Below are positions 11,881 to 22,149 of a stretch of 64,000 bases of DNA, one piece after another. Location of the stretch: the NCBI GenBank assembly GCA_030068075.1, contig CM057835.1, positions 36,197,715 through 36,261,714 of the forward strand, given 5' to 3'. Every line of letters begins with the position of its first letter. Within the stretch, counting starts at the first letter, position 1. The notes beneath the pieces are model-generated. The model was not told the DNA's origin and did not search any database. It was given only the letters and a program-made list of their open reading frames with translations. Both the position numbers and the translations under genes were made by a program. The stretch comes from Paguma larvata. Lineage: Eukaryota; Chordata; Mammalia; Carnivora; Viverridae.

Positions 11881-11883
11881 TAT

Positions 11884-12684
11884 CACAGAGTGTGCCCATT
11901 ATGGATTTATGGTCTCTTCGCTCCTAATATACCCTCCACTGCCTACTCTGTGGCAATGTAACTGGCTCCTATAAGCATTTCTTCTTTGCAGCTGGCAAGA
12001 GGCATATAGAAGCTTTGCATGGCACACATACAAACAGAGGGTGTTGGAGGGACACTGCAGGAAGTAAGGACTTCCCTTCCTGGTTCCCGTGTACTTTCAC
12101 TTTTCTTCTTCCCACTCTGTGGCCACCAATGGAATGTGTGGTGGACGCACAGATGCACTGTCCCCAGTGAGTTTCAACAGCACCTACTCCCTCAGGCGGA
12201 TTCTCAGCAAGTCTCCCAGGCACCTCAGCAGCTGGCTTCTCTCAGTTTTGGCGTCCTGCACCCTAAAAGGGGGGGTTCCTGTTTGCCAGTTCTGGCTCTG
12301 GTTTCCTGCCTCGATGCACTTCAAAGTGTGTTTCCTGCTTAGTAGGCCTACCTAACAGCTCCCACTCTGAAGGGTACCGTGTGCCAGGTATCGCCAGGAG
12401 TAACCGGTAAGTTTCCCTCTATCTAGTGAGCAGCTATTGCACATTCTCCAATATGGTCTGAACCCCAGCATTAGGGAGGGGGCTCCCTTCCAAGGTTTTT
12501 CATTCCTTGGTACTCTCAAGCCATGATATACTTTATAATTGTCTTTGTCTCCCTGCTGTCAATCCCACTATAGTTAACAATCATATTCAATTTTCTCTGT
12601 TCAAAGTATTGCATGATTTCTGTTTCCCAGCTGGACCTTGATTCATATATCCTCTCAAACTGCACTGTGCACTAGCTGAATAAG
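11884..12684. mobile_element. Unidentified insert splitting a hAT transposon
   Basis: About 800 bp of mid-GC sequence between two halves of one transposon, so it is probably itself an insertion. It has LTR-like features such as a C/T-rich centre and long imperfect open text, but no boundary repeats could be fixed by eye. The family is not named. Confidence 0.35.
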
Positions 12685-12797
12685 ACAAAAAAGGTCAATA
12701 ATTGTCTTGGTATTACTATGAAAACTTTTTGACCTTGCAGACTCCCTGAAAGAATGTGAAGGACCTCCAAAAGTCCCAGGATCACACTTTAAGAACA
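12685..12797. mobile_element. hAT-type DNA transposon fragment, right part
   Basis: GACCTTGCAGACTCCCTGAA, then CACACTTTAAGAACAACAG, resembles the other end of the element that starts at 11698 (a partner to its TTCTCAAACTTTTTG terminus). Confidence 0.5.
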
Positions 12798-12967
12798 ACA
12801 GATACAGAGCATATACTTTTGTGTCTCAATCCTTTCCTTCAACATTGTATATCATCCATATTGTTATGAGTAACAGTTTTACTGTTTAATATTTTTAAAC
12901 AACATATAAATATACTTATTTATATACATTGAGGTACTTTCCAGTTGGGGCTATTATAAATAATGCT

Positions 12968-13175
12968 GGGGCTCTTGGGTGGCTCAGTCGGTTAAGCATC
13001 TGACTTTAGCTCAGGTTATGATCTCACGATTCATGAGTTCAAGCCCCACACTGGGCTCTGTGTTGACAGCTCAGAGCCTGGAGCCTGCTTCAAAATCTGT
13101 GTGCCCCTCTCTTTCTCTTTGTACCTCCCCTGCTTGTGCTCTCTCTGTCTCTCGAAAAGAAATAAACACTTAAAA
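12968..13175 (+). mobile_element. Can-SINE, older copy
   Basis: Head GGGGCTCTTGGGTGGCTCAG, middle GGGCTCTGTGTTGACAGCTC and an A-rich tail with AAATAAACACTTAAAA. Several substitutions from the young consensus. It sits inside the antisense L1. Confidence 0.9.
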
Positions 13176-14380
13176 TATTAGAAATAAATAAAGCTGTGAA
13201 GATAACTCATGTACACGTCTTTTGGTGACTACACGTGTGCACTTTTGTGTTGTGGGGCAATAACATACATATAGGCTCAGCTTTAGCAGATACCATGAAA
13301 TAGTTTTCCAAAGAGGATATAATAATTTACACTCTCACCAGCAATGTGTTGGTTTCAGTTGTTCCACATACCTACCAAGAGTGTCATTTTTTTAGAGACT
13401 TTCTCCCCTCCCCCGAAGGAGGTAATAAGTTCTCTGAGTTTTAACAAATGCAATAGTTTCATAAAACCACCACCGCTTTCAGGAAACAGAACAGTTTCAC
13501 CTCCAAAGAACCCCTTTTATTATCCTTTTATAGTCTCACCCTCCCCTACACCTAATCCCTAGCAACCCATACTGTTCTTCATTGCTGTAGTTTTGTCTTT
13601 TCACAAATATCATATAAATGGAATTGTTGAGCATGTAATCTTGGAGACAGGTTTCTTTTACTCAGCAGGTCTTTGAGATTCATTCAAATTATATGTATCA
13701 AAAGTCTTGTTACTTTTTACTGAGCAGTATTCCATTCCAATCTATCAGTGTTTTCATTCACCTGCTCTTTCCAGTTTGGGACTATTAGGAAGAGAGTTGC
13801 TATAAACATTCATGTATCAATTTTTGTGAGACCGTGTTTTCATCTCTTTAGGTAAATACCCAGGACTGGGTTTGCTGGGTTACATGGTAAGTATAACTTT
13901 GTAAGTGTAATTTTTAAACTGCCAAATTGTTTTCCAGAGATATTGTATCATTTTGCATTCCCACCAGAAATGTAGGAGAGTTCCAACTGCTCTGGATCTT
14001 TGTCAGCGCTTACTGTATTTTTTTTATTGGAGCCATTTAAATAGGCATACAGTGGTACCTCATTATGGTTTTAATTAGCACTTCTGCAATGGCTAATGTC
14101 CTTCTATGTGTTCATTTGCCATCCACATAGCATCCTGGCAAAGTCAAATCTTTTGACATTTTATTACATTCATTTTTTTAACTGGGTGATATGTTTGAGA
14201 GTTCTTCATATATTTTAGACACAAGTCCTGTGTTGGAGGTATGGTTTGTCAGTATTTTCTTCCAGTCTGTAGTGTGTCATTTAATTCTCTTATCAGTGTT
14301 TTTATTCGAGTTAAAGTTTTAAAATTTGATGAAGTTCAACTGATCAATTTTATATTTTGGGAAATTATGCTTTTTGGTTT

Positions 14381-14600
14381 TCTAATTTTTAAATGTTTAT
14401 TTATTTATCTTGAGAGGGAGTGTGCATAAATAAACATGAGCGCAGGGAGGGGCAGAGAGGAGGAGAGCGAGAATCCCAAGCAGGCTCCACACTGTCAGCG
14501 CACAGCCCGATGCGGGGATCGATCCCAAGAACCCTGAGATATGACCTGGGCCAAAATCAAGAGTCAGATGCTTAACCAACTAAGCCAGCCAGGTGCCCCT
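14381..14600 (-). mobile_element. Can-SINE with target-site duplication
   Basis: Reverse-complement SINE ending CAGCCAGGTGCCCC. The flanks GAAATTATGCTTTTTGGTTT (14361-14380) and GAAATTATGCTTTTGGTTT (14603-14621) are the target-site duplication, differing by one T. Confidence 0.92.
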
Positions 14601-14694
14601 ATGAAATTATGCTTTTGGTTTCGTGTCTAAATACTCTCTGCCTCATGCCGTGTCCTGAGTATTTTCCCTAAAAACTATGAACATTTAGAGTTTA

Positions 14695-14887
14695 CATTTT
14701 TTAAAATGTTTAATAATTTTTGAGAGAGAGCAAGTGAGGCGTGGCGGGGAGACAGGGGAACAGAGGATCCAAAGCGGGCTCTGCGCTGACAGCAGCAAGC
14801 CTAATGTGGGGCTTGAACTCACAAACAGCTAGACCATCACCTGAGCAGAAGTCAGACACTCAACCAACTGAGCCACTCAGATGCCCC
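14695..14887 (-). mobile_element. Can-SINE, diverged
   Basis: Reverse-complement SINE: TTTTTGAGAGAGAGCAAGTG at the tail side and ACTGAGCCACTCAGATGCCC at the head. Duplicated flanks are not clear. Confidence 0.85.
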
Positions 14888-15389
14888 CTAAACTTTTAGA
14901 ATTTAGATTTAGATTCATAATCTGATTTGAGTTAATTTTCATAAAACACCTGAAAAATTCAGGTTAGATTCACATTTTTGCATATGGATGTCTAACTGTT
15001 CCAACATTGCTTGTTGAAAAGATGATCTTTTCTCTACTGAATGGCTTTTACACCTTTGTCAAAAACCAAACAGCTATGTGCCTATGGGTCAATTTCTGAA
15101 CTATCTATTCTGTTCCACTGATCTATATATGTTTCTTTGCCAACGGCACTGTCTTGATTACCGTAGCTTTATAGCAAGTCTTTACATTGGGTACTATATT
15201 TCCTCCAACTTTATTCTTTTAAAAAATTATTTTGCTATTTTCCTTGCCTTTCCAAATAAATTTTTAAATCCCTTGCTGGGATTCTGAATGGAATTGTATT
15301 AAATCTATACATCTCCTAGGGGAGAACAGACCTCTTTTATGTTGAATGTTCTAACACAGCTAGAAAACTGAGGCTCTAGTTTTCTTACT

Positions 15390-15690
15390 CTGTTGTGCAC
15401 TGCCTTTGTCTGTGTCTGTGTTCTAGGCCAAGCAGCAGGCAACAGGAAAAGAGAAGCATGGAAGATTGTACCCATGCTCTGGAGACCAGAGATGTTCTGG
15501 TCAAAGAGATTCCCCTCCTTCAGAGTTAGGTGCTTGTCTGGCCGTTGCTCCTATGGCTGTGCTGCCCTGCCAGTACTGCCTAGGGACTGGGATAGTAGAG
15601 AAGGAGAAAGGAAATGAGACAAAAATAGGGGTTTTTCTCCATTAACTCTTAAGGGATCCCTTTCTCATTCCTCAAAACAGAAAGATTTCT
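15390..15690. other. Unassigned stretch between L1 pieces
   Basis: GC-richer segment separating two antisense L1 parts. No gene or named repeat was recognised. Confidence 0.3.
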
Positions 15691-15694
15691 GTTG

Positions 15695-15838
15695 GGGCTC
15701 TCCTTCTGCACCCAGTACATACATCTGAGTCCTGGCCTGCCTTCAAGTACAATGTTGAATAGAAGTAGAGAGCACACAACCTTTCCTTGCTTCTGATCTT
15801 AAGGGAAAGATTTTAGTCTTGTACTATTAAGCATGACA
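15695..15838 (-). mobile_element. Antisense L1 fragment
   Basis: CAATGTTGAATAGAAGTAG, followed by CTTGCTTCTGATCTTAAGGG and further L1-like words, is reverse-strand L1 ORF2, probably part of the preceding L1. Confidence 0.65.
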
Positions 15839-15839
15839 G

Positions 15840-16910
15840 GATACTAAATGCATACTTCATATAAGAAACAACTAATAAATTTGACTTCCTCAAAAGGCAC
15901 AACTAAGGAAACAAAAAAACTGCAAGCTGGGAGAAAATACTTAGAAATTATATATCTGATAAAGAATTTGTATCCCGAATATATAAACAGCTCTTGTAAC
16001 TCAGCAACAGGATGACAATCTGATAAAACATGGGCAAAAAATTTAAAGAGAAATTTCATTAAAGATATAAGAATGGCCAGAGCAACTGGGTAGCTCAGTC
16101 AGTTAAGTGCCTGGCTCTTGATTTCAGCTCAGGTAATGATCTCATGGTTCTTGGGGTTGAGCCCCAAGTCAGGCTTTGCACTGATAGCGCAGAGCCTGCT
16201 TGGGATTCTCTCGCTCCCTCTCTCTCTGCCATTCCCCTGCTCATGCTCTCTCTCACTCTCAAAATAAATAAATAAACATGAAACGAAAAGATGTAAGAAT
16301 GGCCAATAAGTACATGAAAATATTCCCAATATCACTGGTCATAGGGAAATGCAAATTAAAACCACAATGAGATACCACTTCACACCTGGTAGAATGGCTG
16401 TAATAATAAAGTCAGGTAAGGTGAAGTGTTAGTGAGGATGTGAAGAAACCAGAAGAGCTCTCATACATTTTGCTGATGGGAAGGTTCATGGTGCAGCCAC
16501 TTCGGAAAAAAGTGACAATTTCTTAGTTAAAAACAAGGTTACCACGTGATCTAGCAATTTGGAATCTACAAGAAAAATGAAAACATATATCCACACATGT
16601 ACCCGTACACATTCTTGTACTCATATCTTCTACACAAATGTTCTTAGCAACACACTCATAATAGCCAGAAAATCAAAACAACCCAAATGTTCATCAACTG
16701 GTGGGTGACAGGAGAAATGAAATGTGGTATATCCATACAACTGAATAACTGTGGCTGAGTGTGGAAAGACAGAGTGACTACAAATGGACGCTACAGATCT
16801 TTTGGGGGTGACAGAAATGTTCTAAAGTTGTAAAGCCTGCATAACTCTGCAAATTTGTTGAAAATGCAACTGAATCGTACACTTCAAGTGGGTGTATTTT
16901 CTTGTTACAG
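15840..16910 (+). mobile_element. L1 LINE ORF2/3' part, sense, split by a SINE
   Basis: Sense-strand L1 text includes TTTGTATCCCGAATATATAA, ACATGGGCAAAAAATTTAAA, TGAGATACCACTTCACACCT and AATGTGGTATATCCATACAA. It carries many substitutions. A SINE at 16079-16287 interrupts it and the L1 resumes directly after. Confidence 0.85.
16079..16287 (+). mobile_element. Can-SINE inside an L1
   Basis: Head AACTGGGTAGCTCAGTCAG, TC-rich stretch and CAAAATAAATAAATAAACA tail. The flanks AGATATAAGAATGGCCA and AGATGTAAGAATGGCCA form the target-site duplication cut from the L1. Confidence 0.9.
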
Positions 16911-16914
16911 GAGA

Positions 16915-17440
16915 TATGGAGTAAGTCACTCCACCCTGTCTCTCCCACTGATGGCACTATAACTCCGAGGCAGAATGCATGCAGCTGCTTCCTCCATGTA
17001 TGTAAATGGAAATGGAAATGGTAGTAGCAGCAGGTCAACCAGGGAAGGACCAGAATTCGAAATTCCACCAAACCAGTGGGGAGTTTGCTACTTTTGTCCT
17101 CTGACATTAGCCAGCCTGCACTCAAAGCCAGCTCCAAACCTAAAAGTGCACAATGGGTGCACTAAGGAAGAGCCCCAGGAGAAGTTCTCTCTTTTGGTCT
17201 GAGGAATGAGAGAGGAGTGTCCTAAAAGTCGCCCCTCTACTTTTGTTTGTTTTTTTTCCTTTCTTCCTCCTCCGCCACCCTAGCAAGTCTGAGTTTGAGC
17301 AGCACTACACCGGAGCAGTGAGTCACCTGGGAGGTGGGATGTCGGTAGAGATCAAAATTACTTGAGCAACCAGTATTTAGTTTTTATCTTGATCCACGGC
17401 CATGTACATAGCTTAAAGAATAAATGACTCTGGAAAGCTT
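16915..17440. other. Intron 2, no recognised feature
   Basis: No named repeat or gene was recognised. Open frames on both strands near 16778-17202 have no recognisable content. Confidence 0.35.
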
Positions 17441-17449
17441 GTTTTAAAA

Positions 17450-18165
17450 AGCTGTTTTCTCACCTCTCTGCCATTTTCTCCTTTCCCATAAAGCAAACCA
17501 CACGCAATTCTTTCACCGCTTTCTCTTGGTATTTACCTCCGTAGTTCTAAATATTGTATCTGAATTTTGATTTGCTGATTTTTTTAAACTTCTGGATATT
17601 ACATGTTGACGTACTATAGACTATGAGGGTTTCTTTCCCTCCTAGCCCCACCCTAACACATATACTTGCTACTCCTCAGTCTCCCAATACAGTTATGTTA
17701 GAAATTTGGTTCGCTGTTATTTAAGGTTCATATAAGGACTATGTAAAGTACTATTATATAGATCTGATTCAAATATTGTGAATACTTTCCCTTTTCTGCA
17801 CAACATTCCCGTCCACTTCACCCTGGGTTATTTTTCCCCTTTTCTTAGTTTTCTATGTATTTGTCACCAATTCAAACCCAGACGCTCTACAAATTGTTTA
17901 AATAGTCTCTTAAGATATTCAGAAGCATCAGCTATAGTATCAATGAAATCTTCTTAAAACGACCTCCTCTGGAATCTTCTGGGCTGGTTGCCTCCAGCCT
18001 AGACCACAGTTATCTGAGCTCCCCCTCTGCCAGCCGCGTGGGGATTCTGTGAGTTCTCTGCACATAGGATCTCCTGGCTTCCATATCCTAGGTCTTTCTC
18101 TTCCTTAGTATGCTGCTTTGTTTGGCAGAGAACACAGACTGAGAAAGGATGAGGGGAGACGGGCA
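17450..18165 (-). mobile_element. Old LINE-derived segment (L1/HAL1-like), antisense
   Basis: Words such as TTTCTATGTATTTGTCACC, TCTGGAATCTTCTGGGCTGG, ATAGGATCTCCTGGCTTCC and GCTGCTTTGTTTGGCAGAGA match a widespread old mammalian LINE-derived sequence. Its continuation appears again at about 34590-35150. The exact family is uncertain. Confidence 0.45.
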
Positions 18166-18169
18166 GGCT

Positions 18170-18600
18170 TTTGAAACTGTATCATCACTACTACTTTTAA
18201 TGGAAGTAAGTTATATACTGAAGTGGAGCTGGAGTTGACTGAAAATCTCTCGTTTTAAACAAGCGAAAAACACAAGTAGTTTCACTTACATCTCTATGTA
18301 CAAGAGTAATTAAAAGATGGCCTACATAACAAGCACTGTTGTTATAAGTGAAAGAAATACTGAATAAACTCTAATGCTTGAATTTCACTATGTGGTCTGA
18401 GAGTTAGTTTGAGGGCCTGCCTGAGTGACTCAGCAGTGTTTTGGGAAAGAGATTACTAAATTTACTAAGGACAGTGTTCATCTCAGCAAGACTGGGCTTA
18501 CCAGAGAATCAATCCACACAAACACCTAACAATTTAGGAATGTAGAACAGAAGTCCCATGATAATCACTATTTCTACTATTTTGCAACTGTTAAAGTCAC
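18170..18600. other. Intron 2, no recognised feature
   Basis: No repeat or gene was recognised. Confidence 0.35.
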
Positions 18601-18604
18601 TTTA

Positions 18605-18775
18605 TACTTATTTTAACCCTCGCAGGGCCTGAAAAATCATTGAGAGTTTTTATGCATTACCCCACTTTATCCTTACAACAGCCCAAAGACAGAGGCATTC
18701 TCCCAATTTTACAGATGAGAAAACTGAGGCTGAGGGAAAGGAAGCAGTCTTACTCTAAATCAAGGTGCCAATGCA
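18605..18775 (+). mobile_element. MIR SINE, plus orientation
   Basis: CTTTATCCTTACAACAGCCC, then CAATTTTACAGATGAGAAA and ACTGAGGCTGAGGGAAAGG is the MIR core. Confidence 0.8.
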
Positions 18776-18989
18776 CATATAATCCAATTCTCTTCTCTCT
18801 GTGCCTTTCAGCTATCATTTTTAAAGTATTCTTCGTCATCCACTAAATTCGGCCTATCACTACCATTTATCAATGACAAGTCAATATTTAAGATGGCTGG
18901 CCACCTGTCTGGCAGTGTTTGGTGATGCTCTACAATTTCTCTTCCACGTACTCTCATCCAGACAAGATCAATGAAGATGCAACCATAAA

Positions 18990-19235
18990 AGGTATGGCAG
19001 AGCACAGTGATTAAGATTATACGTTTTGTCAATGACAGATTTCACCTGGATCACTTATTAACCATACTTTGCACAAATCATTTAATCTCCCTGAGTCCAA
19101 GTTTCCCCATCTGTAAACTGGGCATACTAGTATTTTGCTCAATTGCCTAAATATGATAATGTGTATAGTGCCTGGTACATACTAAACACTCACTAGATGG
19201 CTTTACTATTACTTTTTAAATATCTGGGACCAATT
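18990..19235 (-). mobile_element. MIR SINE, minus orientation
   Basis: The reversed MIR order is visible: AATCATTTAATCTCCCTGAG, AGTTTCCCCATCTGTAAACT, TATAGTGCCTGGTACATACT and CACTCACTAGATGGCTTTAC. Confidence 0.85.
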
Positions 19236-19239
19236 ATAT

Positions 19240-19780
19240 AGGGTGGGACTGCCACATTAGGTGACTTGGAATTTGCCTCAAACCAGCTGCCCTAAGACAA
19301 CACATTACAAAAGTTATTCTTTGTTTTTAACACTTGTTAAGGCTCGAACAATGCTATTCTTTCCCTGTTTCCTGCAGGAAATGTGTCCTTGAAAATCCTA
19401 CAAGAGAGTAAAGGTTCCTGGCAGGCACAAGGTGGTTTGGACACTGCCAGCTATATACCACCGGTTAAGCCCATGACTTAGAACAAGCAGGACTTTTTGG
19501 GATTCAGAAAAGGGGGTGAAAATGCTGCACTCTAGGGGCCATCCACACTACTTCCTCTTCCTCCTCTGCACACTGGCCTGGAGGGGATCTGCCGGCCAGC
19601 TCTGTTCACTACACCGCACAGACAGCTAAATACCAATCTGATGTTTCTCATTTAACATTCCATTGTAAATATACCTCAGAAGCCAGACAGTGACTAGTAA
19701 AAAAGGATGGAGAAAGCATGCTCGCAGTCAACCTTCTTGAGACTCACGCTGGGACCTAGAGTTGCCTCCTGGAACACAGG
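19240..19780. other. Intron 2, no recognised feature
   Basis: No repeat or gene was recognised. Confidence 0.35.
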
Positions 19781-19784
19781 CCTT

Positions 19785-19945
19785 CTCTATATCCAGGTGC
19801 CACGAAGTATTCACAGCAAAACCTCACAACAACCCTTGTTATTTGCTTACTGTAGAGATAAGGATCCTGAGGTATGGAAAGATCGCTAACTAGTCCTAAG
19901 CTACAGAGCCAGTAAATGGCAGAGTGAGAACCAGACTTTGCCACT
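19785..19945 (+). mobile_element. MIR SINE fragment, plus orientation
   Basis: CCTCACAACAACCCTTGTTA, GATCCTGAGGTATGGAAAG and CAGAGCCAGTAAATGGCAGA follow the MIR core-to-tail order. Confidence 0.75.
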
Positions 19946-20513
19946 ATCAAGATATTAATGAGAAATTTATTTACATATAATTCAAAAAAGGACAAAGAGA
20001 AAAAAAATTAAGAGTACAATTTGAGAAGCTCTAGTTTATGCATATAAGTAATTCCAGAAGAATAGGTCTTGAGGGAATGATGGCATGGCAATATTTGAGA
20101 TTACAGCCAGAAATGTCCTAGAATTGAAGAATATGAACGAAAAGATCAAAAGTACACTATGTGCACTGAGCATGTAGATAAAGATAAATCCAAACCTTGA
20201 AGATTACAACGTACCCAGGTCTTACTACTAAAGGAATAAAAATAAAATGTACAGCTTCTAACAAGAGAGAAAAACATGAATACTAAAAATTTTTATCAAC
20301 TGAAATTGTACCCATTAGCGGAGTAGGAAAGGAGGAAAAAATGAAAAGGATGGTAAACAAAACAAGATTTAGGTTGAACTTTATGAAACTCGTTTTCATA
20401 GGTCAAAAATGGTTGAATATCAATGTCATATGGTTCAACCTAAAAGAAGTCCAAATATATCAAGAGCCACAATAAATGTAGATGCATCAAACTCATTATT
20501 AAAAATTATTAGA

Positions 20514-20570
20514 CCTGAAACCAATATTGTACTGTATGTTAACTAACTAGAATTTAAATAAAAATTTTTA
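20514..20570 (+). mobile_element. Minimal L1 3'-end insertion, about 57 bp
   Basis: TTGTACTGTATGTTAACTAA, CTAGAATTTAAATAAAAATT is the terminal part of the carnivoran L1 3' end, the same text as at 63320-63355. Flanks AAAAATTATTAGA and AAAAATATTAGA look like a target-site duplication. This would be an L1 copy truncated almost to its tail. Confidence 0.7.
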
Positions 20571-21427
20571 AAAAATATTAGAATTAAAAATATAAATCTA
20601 GCGATTTAGTAGAGATACGCCCTAAAATAAAATCATACAGATGGCTAAAAGAAATGGAAAAAAAAATAACAGTCATGCCAGGAAAATGTTACACAGACTA
20701 AAAGTTGTACAGCAGTGTCAAAACCAGGGTAAAAAAAATTAATAAAGATATAGTGAACACTGAGTTTAAAAACAACAATATACTATGAATTGTCATAAAT
20801 GCAGTCAACGATGCAGCCTTGAAAAATAAAAGAACTAGAGAATATGTCAAATCCATAATCATAGCAGGAAGTTTTTTTTAAAAAGACAACATAATCAGAA
20901 TCTAATAGAGCACGCACTCTGAAACAGAAAAAAATCCCTAAGTAACAAGCAACCAATGTTATTTTCAACTACAGAAGAAACAGTTTTAAAAAAACTGAAC
21001 ACTTTTTAGGTTACAAAGGAGGCTTCAACACATTTGAAGTAGATCATGTTTGTACACAGATCATGTTCTCTGACCATGACAAAATTAATCTAGAAATCAC
21101 TAATGAAAAAATGAAGAAATCAAAAGGCAAAAAGAAATGTACCTACAAATATTTAAATGTATTTTTAGGTCATCCTGAGTTAAGCAGAAATCGAATGGAA
21201 ACTACAAACTACTTAGGAATAAATAAGAATGAAAATACTATAAGCAAAACAGGCTATACTGAAATGATTCACAGATATAGAGTCTTTAATAATTATTAGA
21301 AAGCAAAAATATTTTTAAATAACACATTAAGTATTTAATTAAAGAAGCAAGAGAACAGATTAAATACAAAACACAGAAGACAGGATAATTACGTGGAAAA
21401 CAAATTTTTTTAAAAAAAATCAGATAT

Positions 21428-21457
21428 GTGCTCGCTTCGGCAGCACATATACTAAAA
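21428..21457 (+). pseudogene. U6 snRNA 5' fragment (tailless retropseudogene)
   Basis: GTGCTCGCTTCGGCAGCACA, followed by TATACTAAAA, is identical to the first 30 nt of mammalian U6 spliceosomal RNA, including the 5' stem-loop. The rest of U6 is absent and no separate poly(A) tail follows. The 13-bp flanks AAAAAATCAGATA (21414-21426 and 21454-21466) are a perfect direct repeat, overlapping the A run of U6. This is the signature of an L1-mediated insertion of a 3'-truncated small RNA. No U6 promoter elements were seen upstream, so it is not a functional gene. Confidence 0.93.
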
Positions 21458-21699
21458 AATCAGATAAACGAAAGGAAAACCTACTTATTTTTTGAAAATT
21501 AAAAAATTGCACACCACCAGCAAGATTAAAGAAAAAGGAGAAAAGTAACAAAAAATAATAGAAATGAGAATAACAACATATTATATACCTAGTGAATATG
21601 TTTTAAAACTGTGATAATGCTGTGAACAAGTAACAGAAAACTCAGGGCTTCCAGTCACTGTGAATTACCCAAATTTTAACTGCTATTGGGCTAACTACA

Positions 21700-22140
21700 G
21701 CTCCTGACCTGTGTGAAAATTAATGAAGAGAACCCTCACTGAAACAGAGTCAGGAGGTCAGGCAGAGGGAGCCTAGATTCTAACAATATCAATTACAGGC
21801 CCCAGCAGAAGAATCGTCAACAGGAAAGGTTCACCAGCTACAGGTCTCAACAGGAAAAGAGGCACACTGCATTTTCTACAAGGAATCGACTCCCTGCCTG
21901 TACCTCAGCAAATGAGAAACTGTCATCACCCCCAACTCTTGCTTTTCTCCAATTAGCTTTCAATCAAAAGAGCTCCTCCCAATTTCCTCCCTCTCTTCCA
22001 TAAAAGAAGGTCTTCTCCTTTGATCACTGCATTTGCCTATTGTGCTGTAGTTTGTCCTGAATTGAAATTCTCTGCTACTATCAAATAAACCCATTTTGCA
22101 GGTAAAATAAGTGGCTGTTCTACTTTTTCAAGCTAATACC
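21700..22140 (+). mobile_element. Probable solo LTR of an endogenous retrovirus-like element
   Basis: The block has LTR-type features on the plus strand: a promoter-like CCATAAAAGAAGG near 21998, then a TTTGTCCTGAATTGAAATTC region and a poly(A) signal, AATAAA, near 22085. No coding or internal retroviral sequence was seen on either side. The family is not named and edges are approximate. Confidence 0.5.
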
Positions 22141-22149
22141 TACAAACCT

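Larger units (their letters stand above)
12798..15385 (-). mobile_element. Antisense L1 LINE copies (3' region), interrupted by three SINEs
   Basis: Reverse-strand L1 sequence is visible in several pieces: CTTTCCAGTTGGGGCTATTA near 12940, GGTAAATACCCAGGACTGGG near 13850, AACTGCCAAATTGTTTTCCA near 13918 and GTTCCACTGATCTATATATG near 15112. The repeated themes at 12940 and 13780 show at least two L1 copies. They are interrupted by SINEs at 12968, 14381 and 14695, all later insertions. Confidence 0.8.
19990..21605 (+). mobile_element. Old L1 LINE, sense, host of two later small insertions
   Basis: Old sense L1 ORF2 is clearest at 20990-21250 (TTTTTAGGTTACAAAGGAGG, GTTCTCTGACCATGACAAAA, ATCTAGAAATCACTAATGAA) and at 21480-21570 (CACCACCAGCAAGATTAAAG and AATAATAGAAATGAGAA). 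It contains a 57-bp L1 tail insertion (20514-20570) and a U6 fragment (21428-21457). Confidence 0.7.

Noticed and set aside
21428..21457. Functional U6 gene
   Set aside because: Only 30 nt of U6 remain, with no upstream promoter elements and no T-run terminator at a U6 end.
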